In this document: positions 32,489 through 42,200 of the stretch, one piece after another
Position numbering within the stretch: position 1 is the stretch's first letter
Layout of the letters: each line of letters starts with the position of its first letter
Assembly (NCBI GenBank): GCA_900546175.1
Contig: URBX01000001.1
Span: 124,001-188,000, forward strand
Direction: 5' to 3'
Source: an uncultured Eggerthella sp.
Lineage (GTDB): Bacteria; Actinomycetota; Coriobacteriia; Coriobacteriales; Eggerthellaceae
DNA: 64,000 nucleotides
Program-made: the position numbers and the translations under genes
The notes under the pieces: generated by a model
Database searches by the model: none
What the model was told of the DNA's origin: nothing
The model's input: the letters and a program-made list of their open reading frames with translations, nothing else

Positions 32489-33514
32489 CTACTTACCCAA
32501 AGAGACTATCTCACGCTTCCTATCAAGCAACCTTACTGCATTGCTATAAAGCGTTGAAACTAACTCTTTCTTTTTTTCAAATGACTTTTCAGGAAAAAGG
32601 TTAAGCATGCCATCCAAAGTAAATATCACATGTTCAGGACCACATTCAATTCCGCGCAACGGTTCTGGAGTCATGAAAGGACTATCGGTTTCCGTAAGAA
32701 GGCGCGAGAGAGGGACTTCTTTTGCACTTTCTCTCACATAGTCGCAATTTTTAAAAGTAAGAGGTCCACCATAGGCAATATAACAACCTTCATTAACCCA
32801 CGGTTTTAAAACCTCTTTATCTAAGTTAAAACAGTGAAGTAGAACTCCTGCTTCAGGAAAACCTTCTTCTTTTAAGATTTGAAAACCTTCCTCATGAGCG
32901 TCTCTCATATGGAGAATCAAAGGAAGATTCATTTCTTTGGCCAAGTTAATCTGATAGGCAAATGCCTTACGTTGTTGTTCATGCGAACTTTTGTTGTAGA
33001 AATAGTCTAGACCTACTTCGCCAACTGCACAAACACGCTCACCCTGAAGGTAGTTTTTCATGAGCTCTTTTTTTTGCTCGTCAAACAAACGAGCGTTATG
33101 CGGGTGACAACCGATTGAAATACGAACAGTTGGAATTGAACCTACCAAATGCTCTAAGCCCCAATCTTTCAAGATTGATTTTGCTTCATCAAGCCAAACA
33201 TCAATAGTTTCAAATGTTTTCTCAGGATTCTCGGTTACATCGGTAATGGTGCAAATGAACCCCACCTTATAAACAGCGCATCGTGCAAGAGATAAAGGAG
33301 CACTAGTAATGCAATCTAGATGTGCATGAGTGTCTGCAATAGGACCAAAGGGTAAATCTGGCGCAGCTATTTCCTTATACTTTCCCTTTTTTCTCTTTTG
33401 CCTGAAGGTATAGTCATAAAACAGCGTTGATGGCCCTAACCCTACACCTGTAACGATGTCCGGATTAATACCAGGATTACGGAGAAGTATTTCGTTTCTT
33501 ACAGAATTATCCAT
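32489..33514 (-). CDS. tatD: TatD family deoxyribonuclease
   Basis: Metal-dependent 3'-5' DNase. 341 residues, about 60 longer than the usual 260-280: the catalytic domain begins at PFGPIADTHAHLD (about 56-68). Metal ligands are seen as HAH, the GEVGLDYFY Glu, LILHMRDAHEEG (His), LLHCF (His) and the Asp in LTETDSPFM. The extra N-terminus (NEILLRNPGINPDIVTGVGLG) has no recognised fold. Lies between metG and the flavoprotein. Confidence 0.93.
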   Translation of the reverse strand: MDNSVRNEILLRNPGINPDIVTGVGLGPSTLFYDYTFRQKRKKGKYKEIAAPDLPFGPIADTHAHLDCITSAPLSLARCAVYKVGFICTITDVTENPEKTFETIDVWLDEAKSILKDWGLEHLVGSIPTVRISIGCHPHNARLFDEQKKELMKNYLQGERVCAVGEVGLDYFYNKSSHEQQRKAFAYQINLAKEMNLPLILHMRDAHEEGFQILKEEGFPEAGVLLHCFNLDKEVLKPWVNEGCYIAYGGPLTFKNCDYVRESAKEVPLSRLLTETDSPFMTPEPLRGIECGPEHVIFTLDGMLNLFPEKSFEKKKELVSTLYSNAVRLLDRKREIVSLGK

Positions 33515-33526
33515 TACGTCTCTTAA

Positions 33527-33562
33527 CTAAAAGTAGGCACAGTACAACTTACTGTGCCTACT
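33527..33562 (-). terminator. Terminator-like hairpin after metG
   Basis: Perfect 13-base stem AGTAGGCACAGTA / TACTGTGCCTACT with a five-base loop, 15 bases after the metG stop, followed by CTTTTAG on the minus strand. tatD follows closely, so this is probably a partial terminator or an mRNA-processing barrier within the operon. Confidence 0.75.
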
Positions 33563-33576
33563 AATCAATCAATGGT

Positions 33577-35160
33577 TTAACCAATATTTAAGTTGATAGC
33601 TTCAACATCCAGACGAGGGAAAAGCGGATCTCCCGTTGTTACCTCATTGCCAGAAGGAAGCTGTCCCCACTTAGTTTCAGACTCAATGTTTGTAATTGCC
33701 GTTACATCGCCCAAGCTCAAGCGGCAGTACACTTCCTTTGAAGTATTAGGCATGAAAGGAGCCATGTATAAGGCAATTACGCGAATTGCTTCTAAGGAAT
33801 TGTAGATAACTGCTTTGAGTTGATTTTGCGTTTCTTCACTCTTTGCCAAATTCCAAGGTGCAGACTCTTCGACATATAAGTTAACGCGCTTTGCAAGCTT
33901 TTGAACTGCTGCTGCCGCACCGCTAAAGTCAACATTGGTCATGCATTTATCGTATTCTTCGTAAAGAGTATCAACAATTTCTTTAAGTGGGTTCTCTTCT
34001 GCTCCTTGAGGTGCCTCAGGGACCTGAGAGTTAAAGTATTTCTTTGTCATATTGAACACGCGTGAACAAAGATTTCCCCAAACATTTGCAAGGTCAGCAT
34101 TATAGACTTGAGTCATTCGCTCGATAGAAATGCCACCATCAGATCCAAACTGAACGTCAGACAAGAAGTAGTAGCGATAAGCATCAACGCCAAATACCTT
34201 AACTAAATCGGCAGGCATTACGCCATTACCCTTAGATTTTGACATTTTTTCGCCTTTGGTAAGCAAGAAGCCATGACCAAAAACGGTATGAGGAAGAGGA
34301 AGGCCGGCAGCCATAAGCATAGCAGGCCAAATTACACAATGGAAACGAGTGATGTCTTTTCCTACGAAATGATATTGCATTGGCCAACGACGCTCGAACT
34401 CTCCTGCGCGATCAGTATCGTTACCATAGCCGATACCGGTAAGGTAAGCAAGAAGAGCATCGGCCCATACATAAGCAACATGGCCCTCATCGAATGGAAG
34501 AGGAATACCCCAGTCAAAAGTAGAACGAGAAATAGAAAGATCTTTTAAACCGCTTTTTACAAACGAAACAATCTCATTCTTACGCGTAATAGGGCGAATA
34601 AACTCTGGATGCTCGTCATAGTAAGCAAGCAATTTATCGCCAAATTCCGAAAGCTTGAAAAACCAGTTTTCTTCTCCAGAAGCAGTTTGAACAGGACGTT
34701 TACAATCAGGGCAAACGTATACTCCCTCTTCGTTTTTCTCTAAATCGGACTCAGCATAGTAAGTCTCTTCATGAACGCAGTACCAGCCTTCATATGATCC
34801 CTTATACAAATAACCTTTATCGTAAAGATCGGTCCAAAACTTTTGTACGGTATCCTTCTGACGTTCTTCAGTGGTACGCACAAAATCAGTGTAAGTGATA
34901 TCAAGTAAATCCCAGGCATCACGGAACGCATGCTCCATAGAATCGCACCATTCCTGAGGTGCCATTCCTTTATCCGCTGCAGTATCAGCAACTTTTTGAC
35001 CATGCTCATCCATACCAGTTACCAATGCAACATCGTAGCCATTCATTCTCTGATAGCGAGCAACTGCGTCAGCTGCAACAGTAGTATATGCAGTACCCAA
35101 ATGAGGAGCTGCATTTACATAATAAATTGGGGTAGTAATTGAGTATGTTCCTTTGCTCAT
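33577..35160 (-). CDS. metG: Methionyl-tRNA synthetase
   Basis: 527 residues. Class I signature: YYVNAAPHLGTAYTTVAADAVARYQR (HIGH-type HLGT) and KGEKMSKSKGN (KMSKS). Zinc region with CVHEETYY and CPDCKRP (about 125-150), then the anticodon-binding helical domain ending near 525. No C-terminal tRNA-binding (Trbp111) domain, so it is the short form. Upstream promoter -10 at 35264-35269. No T-box. Confidence 0.97.
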   Translation of the reverse strand: MSKGTYSITTPIYYVNAAPHLGTAYTTVAADAVARYQRMNGYDVALVTGMDEHGQKVADTAADKGMAPQEWCDSMEHAFRDAWDLLDITYTDFVRTTEERQKDTVQKFWTDLYDKGYLYKGSYEGWYCVHEETYYAESDLEKNEEGVYVCPDCKRPVQTASGEENWFFKLSEFGDKLLAYYDEHPEFIRPITRKNEIVSFVKSGLKDLSISRSTFDWGIPLPFDEGHVAYVWADALLAYLTGIGYGNDTDRAGEFERRWPMQYHFVGKDITRFHCVIWPAMLMAAGLPLPHTVFGHGFLLTKGEKMSKSKGNGVMPADLVKVFGVDAYRYYFLSDVQFGSDGGISIERMTQVYNADLANVWGNLCSRVFNMTKKYFNSQVPEAPQGAEENPLKEIVDTLYEEYDKCMTNVDFSGAAAAVQKLAKRVNLYVEESAPWNLAKSEETQNQLKAVIYNSLEAIRVIALYMAPFMPNTSKEVYCRLSLGDVTAITNIESETKWGQLPSGNEVTTGDPLFPRLDVEAINLNIG

Positions 35161-35263
35161 AAATAACCTACTTTCTCAGGTAAAAACCAATGATGCCTTT
35201 ACCAAATCAAAGGAAGAAAACAGATGAAATCTTCTTCCTATCCAAAACAATAAGAGCCTTTCT

Positions 35264-35269
35264 ATAATA
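35264..35269 (-). promoter_or_regulatory. -10 element of the metG operon
   Basis: Minus-strand TG then TATTAT, about 105 bases before metG, in the gap that also holds a GGAAGAA/TTCTTCC imperfect hairpin. No obvious -35. Confidence 0.4.
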
Positions 35270-35297
35270 CACGATTAAGAAGGTCTACCTATCCCTT

Positions 35298-35864
35298 CTA
35301 TTGAGAGAGTTTTTTCTGAGTATCTTTCCAATCCGGCATATAGATATCAAGGAGATGTTTAAATTCTGGGCCATGGTTGGGCTGAATAAAATGGCAAAGC
35401 TCATGCAAAACCACATATTCAAGGCATTTGGGTGGAAACAGTGCAAGTCTGGTGTTAATACATACTCGCCCCGTTGAGGGCTGGCAACTTCCCCATCTTG
35501 TTTTCATATTGCGAAATACCAGCTTGGAAACCTTTACTCCTAAAACCGATTCCCAATAGCTAACCAATGGAGGAGTGCATGCTTTCACTACCTCTAGCCA
35601 CTCTGCCTTCTGTTCGCTACTTGCTCGATTAGCTTGAGCCATTACTGAATGGGAATTTTTGTATTGCTGCTCTTCAATCCAGTCTTTTTTCTTTAAAACA
35701 AATTGAATAATTTTGTCTTCGCCAACCGAAAAAGGAGCAGAAACTTGAACCTGGCCTTTTTCATTTATCCGCATGCGAAGATGCTTCATTGATTTTCGAA
35801 CAATAAGTACGGTTATTCCGTCAATAGTTCGTATTGTTTTCGAAGATACGTTTTTAGTAGCCAT
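35298..35864 (-). CDS. YgjP-like metallopeptidase (DUF45, SprT-type)
   Basis: 188 residues. Zinc motif HELCHFIQPNHGPEF (HExxH plus a third His after ten residues), preceded by RWGSCQPSTGRVCINTRL and KCLEYVVLHELCH, the UTP-pyrophosphatase-associated YgjP pattern. The N-domain (RKSMKHLRMRINEKGQVQVSAPF) is the usual five-stranded start. Substrate unknown. Six bases after rsmI in the same operon. Confidence 0.9.
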   Translation of the reverse strand: MATKNVSSKTIRTIDGITVLIVRKSMKHLRMRINEKGQVQVSAPFSVGEDKIIQFVLKKKDWIEEQQYKNSHSVMAQANRASSEQKAEWLEVVKACTPPLVSYWESVLGVKVSKLVFRNMKTRWGSCQPSTGRVCINTRLALFPPKCLEYVVLHELCHFIQPNHGPEFKHLLDIYMPDWKDTQKKLSQ

Positions 35865-35870
35865 AAATAC

Positions 35871-36737
35871 CTACGCGCCATGAACTAAGGCATAAGCTTC
35901 ATTGCGAGAAATAGAGAACTCCTTTTGAAGAAGTTTCATGATTTCTTTATTTGAATAAGTGCCTAACTGTTTAAGCTCATCGCATCTATGATGGGCTCCG
36001 TTGAGCGCATCTTGAGAGTCATTTTCTAGCTCGTCTTGGGAAGGAGCATCTATTACCAATACGATTTCGCCTTTAATGCCCCCGCTGTTCTGCCTCTTAG
36101 TAAACTGTTCAGCAACTTCTCCACTAAGACCACGAACCACTTCTTCATGAAGCTTAGTAAGCTCTCTACAAACAGCTACACGCCTAAACGGATATGACTC
36201 TGCAATAAAATTGAGTGCAGATACAATACGATTTGGGCTTTCATAGAAAACAAGAACGCAATTGAGGGTCTTGAGCGAATTCAAGAGCGTTGTCCTCTCC
36301 CCTTCTTTTCGAGGAAAGAATGAGCCGAAATAAAAGTTTTGTGAAGTAAACCCGCTTGCAACATACGCCGTTGCCACTGCGGTACCACCAGGAAGAACTT
36401 CCACAGGAGCTCCCTGGTTATACGCACAATCAATAAGACGTTGACCTGGATCAGACACTCCAGGCATTCCTGCATCACTGCAGTACGCAATTACCTCTCC
36501 TGAGCAAATTCGATCAATAACTTGTTTTGCTCCATGGGAAAGCATTGCTTCATCCAAACGCTCGAGACGTTTTTCAATTCCTAATGCACTAAGCAATTTT
36601 CCTGTTACGCGCGTGTCCTCACAACATACTACGTCGCAGGAAGAAAGCGCTTCGATGGTTCGTTTTGTAACATCACCAAGATTGCCTAAAGGAGTAGGGC
36701 AAATCACTAGTTTTCCCATTTTGTTTTGATATCCCAT
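35871..36737 (-). CDS. rsmI: 16S rRNA 2'-O-ribose C1402 methyltransferase
   Basis: 288 residues. SAM-dependent tetrapyrrole-methylase fold: LVICPTPLGNLGDVTKRTIEAL, the SDAGMPGVSDPGQRL loop, LPGGTAVATAYVASGF, FYFGSFFPRKEGER, and FYESPNRIVSALNFI with AVCRELTKLHEEVVRG. Last 50 residues carry the small C-terminal helix-turn-helix. Start chosen at ATG 36735-36737, after AAGG; one GTG codon earlier is possible. Confidence 0.95.
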   Translation of the reverse strand: MGYQNKMGKLVICPTPLGNLGDVTKRTIEALSSCDVVCCEDTRVTGKLLSALGIEKRLERLDEAMLSHGAKQVIDRICSGEVIAYCSDAGMPGVSDPGQRLIDCAYNQGAPVEVLPGGTAVATAYVASGFTSQNFYFGSFFPRKEGERTTLLNSLKTLNCVLVFYESPNRIVSALNFIAESYPFRRVAVCRELTKLHEEVVRGLSGEVAEQFTKRQNSGGIKGEIVLVIDAPSQDELENDSQDALNGAHHRCDELKQLGTYSNKEIMKLLQKEFSISRNEAYALVHGA

Positions 36738-36794
36738 CACGAACCTTACAATATCTACCGAACTACCAATGGTTTTTAGCTATTTATGACTGCG

Positions 36795-36905
36795 AAAGCT
36801 TATAATTCCTGCCTGACCTGCCAAAAGGATAATCACGCGCTTTTATAAATCCTGCCAGAGCCGAGCGCTTTTATTATTCTTGCCAGAACCACGCGCTTGT
36901 TTGCG
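36795..36905. repeat. Tandem 28-base repeats between rsmI and ridA
   Basis: Units start at 36837, 36865 and 36893, each exactly 28 bases apart. Units A and B both open GCGCTTTTAT and carry TGCCAGA, identical at 22 of 28 positions; unit C keeps only GCGCTT. A more diverged partial unit precedes at 36797-36822 (GCTTATAATTCCTGCC). No reading frame is conserved across them. On the minus strand they lie just after ridA. Confidence 0.65.
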
Positions 36906-36945
36906 TGCTTTCCCATAAAGAAGACGTTCGCAAGAAGGCTTTACC

Positions 36946-37323
36946 TTACTCAACAACGGCAATGATTTCAACCTCAATAAGAGCACCCTTAGGAAGAGCG
37001 GCAACTTCAACGGCACTTCGCGCTGGAAGGCTTTCTCCAAAGCTTTCTGCATAAACACCGTTAAAAGCAACAAAATCATTAATGTCGTTAAGGAAGCAGG
37101 TAGTCTTTACCACTTGATCAAAACCAATTCCCGCTGCAGTAAGAATTCCAGAAATATTTTTCATAACTTGAGCGGTTTGCTCTTCAATAGTAGAGCCAAC
37201 AAGCTCTCCCGTTTCAGGTGATAATGCAATCTGGCCACTCGCAAACAAAAAGCCGTTTACAACTTTTCCTTGAGAATAAGGGCCAATTGCTGCTGGAGCC
37301 TGAGAAGTAACAATAGTATCCAT
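36946..37323 (-). CDS. ridA: Reactive intermediate/imine deaminase RidA
   Basis: Hydrolyses 2-aminoacrylate and 2-aminocrotonate imines released by PLP dehydratases. 125 residues. AIGPYSQGKVVNGFLFASGQIALSP, the TCFLNDINDFVAFNGVYAESF loop, and the substrate-binding Arg in LPARSAVEVAALPKGALIEVE. AAAGGTGG ribosome site. It is transcribed away from the threonine dehydratase gene, whose products are its substrates. Confidence 0.96.
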   Translation of the reverse strand: MDTIVTSQAPAAIGPYSQGKVVNGFLFASGQIALSPETGELVGSTIEEQTAQVMKNISGILTAAGIGFDQVVKTTCFLNDINDFVAFNGVYAESFGESLPARSAVEVAALPKGALIEVEIIAVVE

Positions 37324-37510
37324 TTTTCCACCTTTTCGTTATCTTATATTTTGTTCCTATTGTAATTGTTTAATAAAAAGACAGAATAGAGGGTAAGGGA
37401 TTCTTACAATTTTATTAACAAACCCTCATGTATTCATTCGGGTAAGATTTTTTGGTATAGAATGAATTTTTACAATAATGGAAGACCAATAATGGATAGA
37501 GGCTATAACA

Positions 37511-38722
37511 ATGCTGACTCTAGAAACCTTTGAAAAAGCATCTAATAAAGTAAAAGAAGTAACTCAAGAAACAAAATTGATTTATAGCCCTTACTTCAGT
37601 AAACAAACAAACAACGAAGTATTTTTTAAGCCTGAAAATATGCAACGCACAGGCGCTTACAAAGTTCGTGGTGCATATTTCAAAATTAGCACTCTTTCTG
37701 ATGAAGAACGAGACAGGGGTCTTATTACAGCATCGGCAGGCAATCATGCACAAGGTGTTGCCTACGCTGCTCATAAATATGGTGTTGAAGCGACAATTGT
37801 TATGCCTACCACTACCCCACTTATCAAAGTTGAACGCACAAAGGAACTCGGAGCAAAAGCAATTCTCCACGGCGATGTATATGATGAAGCGTATGAATAC
37901 GCCCTGGCACTTGCCGAGGAAAACGGCTACACCTTCATCCATCCTTTCAACGATTTAGATGTTGCCGCCGGTCAAGGTTCAATTGCTATGGAAATTGTTC
38001 AGGAACTTCCTCTGGTAGATTACATTCTTGTTCCAATTGGAGGTGGCGGACTTGCAACTGGCGTGTCAACCCTTGCAAAACTTCTCAATCCTCGCATTAA
38101 AGTTATTGGCGTGGAGCCTTCTGGTGCAGCATGCATGAAAGCATCTCTTGAAGCAGGTCATGTAGTAAAGCTTCCTCACGTTTCTACCATTGCTGATGGC
38201 ACTGCTGTTCAAGAGCCAGGCGATATTGTTTTCCCATACATTAAAGAAAACATCGATGAAATCATTACCGTTGATGATGATGAGCTTATCCTTTGCTTCT
38301 TAGACATGGTTGAAAACCATAAAATGATTGTTGAGAATTCTGGCCTTCTCACCGTAGCTGCCCTTAAGCATTTGGGGGTTGAGGGCAAGAAGGTAGTTTC
38401 TATTCTTTCGGGTGGCAATATGGATGTTATTACCATGTCAACCGTAGTTCAGCATGGCTTAATCCAGCGTGACCGTGTATTTACGGTATCTGTTCTTCTT
38501 CCAGACAAACCTGGTGAGTTGGTGCGCGTTGCTCAAACCGTTGCAGATACTAACGGCAATGTTATTCGTCTTGATCACAACCAGTTTGCAACTGCAAACA
38601 GAAGTGCAGCAGTAGAACTACGCCTTACTATTGAAGCATTTGGTACCGAGCATAAGAACACTATTGTTAATGCACTAAAAGAAAAAGGCTTTAAACCACG
38701 TATCATCCAAACCATGATTTAA
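37511..38722 (+). CDS. Threonine dehydratase (threonine ammonia-lyase)
   Basis: PLP enzyme deaminating threonine to 2-oxobutanoate, for isoleucine synthesis or catabolism. 403 residues. PLP Lys in RTGAYKVRGA, SAGNHAQGVAY, and VPIGGGGLATGV (phosphate loop), then an ACT-like regulatory domain from about 325 (RVFTVSVLLPDKPGELVRVA). One ACT domain and this length fit the TdcB/IlvA short class; I leave the symbol open. Divergent from ridA with 187 bases between, carrying an extended -10 TGGTATAGA near 37452. Confidence 0.93.
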   Translation: MLTLETFEKASNKVKEVTQETKLIYSPYFSKQTNNEVFFKPENMQRTGAYKVRGAYFKISTLSDEERDRGLITASAGNHAQGVAYAAHKYGVEATIVMPTTTPLIKVERTKELGAKAILHGDVYDEAYEYALALAEENGYTFIHPFNDLDVAAGQGSIAMEIVQELPLVDYILVPIGGGGLATGVSTLAKLLNPRIKVIGVEPSGAACMKASLEAGHVVKLPHVSTIADGTAVQEPGDIVFPYIKENIDEIITVDDDELILCFLDMVENHKMIVENSGLLTVAALKHLGVEGKKVVSILSGGNMDVITMSTVVQHGLIQRDRVFTVSVLLPDKPGELVRVAQTVADTNGNVIRLDHNQFATANRSAAVELRLTIEAFGTEHKNTIVNALKEKGFKPRIIQTMI

Positions 38723-38747
38723 TAAACAACTGAAAAGTTTTATAGTG

Positions 38748-38777
38748 CGCGACACGTTTAGTGTCGCGTTCTTGTTT
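38748..38777 (+). terminator. Terminator of threonine dehydratase
   Basis: Eight-base stem CGCGACAC / GTGTCGCG, five-base loop, then TTCTTGTTT on the plus strand. It lies between the dehydratase stop and the next start, with AAGGAG for the next gene immediately after. Confidence 0.8.
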
Positions 38778-38788
38778 AAGGAGAAAAA

Positions 38789-39097
38789 ATGATTGATTGG
38801 GAGAAATTAGAAGAGCGCTTCAATAATAGAGAGAAAACGGTAGCTCGCTATTACGAGTTAATTGCTCAAAAAATTGAACACCTCTCTGATGAGGAGATTA
38901 ACGGCATCCTCCAAAAAGGGGTCATTTTCTCTAATTACAATACGGTATACGACATTATCCAAAACGAAATTGACGTCACCGACGAAGAGCTGGCCTACCT
39001 CGAAGAAGAGTGCGACGAAGAGTTTAGTGCTGAGTGGTCAATGTTTGGCGAAGCTGAATATAAGCATTTCATACGGATAAGAGACTCACGAAAATAA
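38789..39097 (+). CDS. Acidic small protein of unknown function
   Basis: 102 residues, very acidic (EELAYLEEECDEEF), mostly helical by composition, no membrane helix and no recognised family. AAGGAG with seven-base spacing before the ATG makes it a real gene. It stands alone between two terminators and is convergent with the giant activase gene. Function unknown. Confidence 0.65.
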   Translation: MIDWEKLEERFNNREKTVARYYELIAQKIEHLSDEEINGILQKGVIFSNYNTVYDIIQNEIDVTDEELAYLEEECDEEFSAEWSMFGEAEYKHFIRIRDSRK

Positions 39098-39119
39098 TCC
39101 AAACTCTTTTCAAAACAAT

Positions 39120-39172
39120 AGTGGCAAGGAAATCAACAGGTTAACCCCCTCTCATTCCTTGCCACTGTTTTT
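39120..39172. terminator. Bidirectional terminator
   Basis: Twelve-base perfect stem AGTGGCAAGGAA / TTCCTTGCCACT with a 23-base loop, T runs on both sides (GTTTTTA on plus, ATTGTTTTG on minus). It lies between convergent genes. Confidence 0.8.
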
Positions 39173-39228
39173 ACAAGCCTCATTATGTTATTTCAGAATT
39201 CATTTAAGGCTTTTGCAAGACACTGTTT

Positions 39229-42200
39229 TTAATCTTCCTTAATTGAAGAAGTTTCAACTTCCCCTTCAGTACCAAACTTTTCAGGTTCTTTTGCTTCCAC
39301 TGAATCGGTAAAAGAATCCTTGGAAGAATCTTTTGCAAGCTGATCAGCCAAGTTAGCTTTAGCAACAGAAATCATCAGTTTAATTCGATTGAGCTGATTA
39401 ACTTCAGAAGCGCCTGGGTCATAGTCAACAGCAACAATATTTGTTCCCGAATAACGACGACGAAGTTCTTTAATAACTGCCTTACCAACAACATGGTTTG
39501 GCAAACATGCAAACGGTTGAGCACAAACAATATTTGGAGCTCCCGCTTTAATCAATTCAACCATCTCGGCAGTTAACAACCAGCCTTCACCCATAGAGTT
39601 TGTGGTGCTCAAAATTCCATCCGTATAAGAAGCAAGCGTCATAATGTCGGTTGGAGGTTCAAAACGAGTGGACTGCTCAAGCGCATCAAAACAAGGTTTG
39701 CGCAATTTAGCAATTGCGCCTAAGCCAATCTTTGTACCAAGAACGCTCTTATAAGATTTTCCTGTTGTTTCTTTCTGTAATACACCATTAGCAATTGCAA
39801 ACAAGAAGAACTCAATCAAACCAGGTACAACTGCTTCGCAACCTTCTGCTTCGATTACATCAACAACCTGATTGTTTGCTGTTGGATGGAACTTAACCAA
39901 AATTTCGCCCACAACACCAACACGTGGCTTTGTTCCCTCGCCCTTCAATGGAAGCGTATCAAAATCACGAACAATTGCACGAACAGTTTTCTTATGGCGA
40001 TTAAACTTCTCACCCTCATAAACCTGCTTCTTGCAAACATCCATCCAATAGTCAAACAACCTCTGAGCTGAACCAGGTTCAACTTCGTAAGGACGAGTAC
40101 GGTATAGACATTGCATAAGAAGGTCACCATAGATCAAAGCAAAAATTGCATTGTAGAGCATGGTTGCGGTGATATTGAAGCCAGGGTTAGACTCATCAAG
40201 CTTCTTAAATGCCAATGAAATAACTGGAATATGACCAAGGCCTGCTGCTTTTAAGGCTTTGCGGATAAGAGAGATATAGTTTGTTGCACGACATCCACCA
40301 CCAGTCTGGGTAATGATTACGGCAAGCTTGTCGGTATCATAACGTCCACTTGTTACCGCTTCCATAATTTGACCCGTAACCAAAATAGAAGGATAGCAAA
40401 TATCGTTATTTACATACTTCAAGCCAGCATCAACCGCACCATGGTCAACCGCTGGAAGAAGTTCCAAATTGTAGCCATTTGCATGGAAAATTGGAACAAG
40501 CAACTCAAAGTGAATAGGCGCCATTTGAGGACACAAAATGGTGTATCCTTCATCCTTCATCTTCTGAGTAAACTGAACCTTCTCGAAAGCTGTTGAATTA
40601 GCTTGACGTCTGATTGAATGAGAAACTGCTTCACCTGCTATTGCTTCGCGCTTGCCCGTTTTTGCTTCAATAAGCGCTTCACGCTCAGCAACATCAGCAG
40701 CAAGTGCTTCTCCGTCAATGCCGCAAACAGGGCAACCGCCTTCAATGAGATTTGCCTCATGGCGTTCATCGGCCTGATTTTGAAGTGCCGCAAGAAGGGA
40801 ACGAACGCGAATGCGTGCAGCACCTAAGTTTGATACTTCGTCAATCTTTAAAACGGTATAAATCTTGCCTGAACCTTCAAGAATTTCCTGAACCTGATCG
40901 GTAGTAACCGCATCAAGGCCGCAGCCAAAACTGTTGAGCTGAATCAAGTCAAGGTCTGTGCGCTGTGTTGCAACCTTTGCCGCACGATATAGGCGCGTGT
41001 GATACATCCATTGATCAACAGCACGAAGTGGACGCTCTACAACACCTAAATGAGCAATTGAGTTCTCAGTCAATACTGCCAAACCAAAACTCGTTAACAA
41101 TTCTGGAATAGCATGATTAATTTCTGGATCCAAATGGTATGGACGACCTGCCAAGACAATACCATGAGTTCCTGTATCTTCCATCCATTTAAGTGTTTCA
41201 ACACCCTTTTGATGAACATCCTCTTTAAACTGTTCATCTTCAGCCCACGCAATATCAACCGCACGATCAATTTCTTCTTGGGTTGGAAGACCAGCTTTGC
41301 CACCCATGAGTTCAGGATGCTTCTCAACTAACTCAACATACAAGCGCTTCTTCAACTTATCCTTTATGTCGTAAGGCAAAAATGGATTTAAGTATTGAAT
41401 TGGAGATTCACGCAATTCGTCAATATTAAGCTTTAATGCCTCAGAGTAACTTGAAACAATAGGACATAAGAAGTGATTGCCTGCAGTTTCATCTTCCATG
41501 CGTTCGTGACGAGCACAAGGATACCAAATGAAGTCAATATCACGTTCAAGCAAATCCATGATATGGCCATGAGAAAGCTTCGCAGGATAACAAACGCTTT
41601 CAGAAGGCATTGATTCGATACCCGCTTCATAAGTCTTCTTAGTTGATTGATCAGAAAGCTCAACCCTGAAGCCAAGCTCATTAAAGAAGGTGAACCAGAA
41701 TGGGTAGTTTTCAAACATATTCAAAACACGAGGAATACCCACTGTGCCGCGAGTTTGAGTTTCTTTCGTATGAGGTTTGTAATAATCAAACAAACGCTCA
41801 GTTTCCCAATCAAACAGATTTGGAACCGTTACCGACTTCGCAACCGTACCAGCACCTTTTTCACAACGATTGCCAGTTGTGAAACGACGACGCTTACCTG
41901 TAACTTCATCTACGCCGAAGTCGTTAATAGTGAGCAAGCAATGATTTGAACAAGCCTTACAGCGAACGTTCTTATGTGTTGGATTAAGAGTATTAAGTGC
42001 TTCCAAGCTCAGCATGGAGGTTTTTACCTCAACACCCTTACTTGAAACTTGCATTGCATATCTATCACGAGCCAATAGCGCAGCACCATATGCGCCCATA
42101 TTGCCTGCAATATCAGGACGAACTGCATTAGTTTCAGCAAGCTGTTCAAATGAGCGTAAAACCGCATCGTTTAGGAACGTGCCGCCCTGCACAATAACCT

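Noticed and set aside
35161..35297. Possible T-box leader of metG
   Set aside because: No T-box core (AGGGTGG or GGTGGNACC type) and the gap is short; only a promoter and a weak hairpin are seen. The same holds for leuA and alaS.
36795..36905. 28-base repeats as a CRISPR array
   Set aside because: Copies are directly adjacent with no spacers, few in number and diverged; no cas genes.
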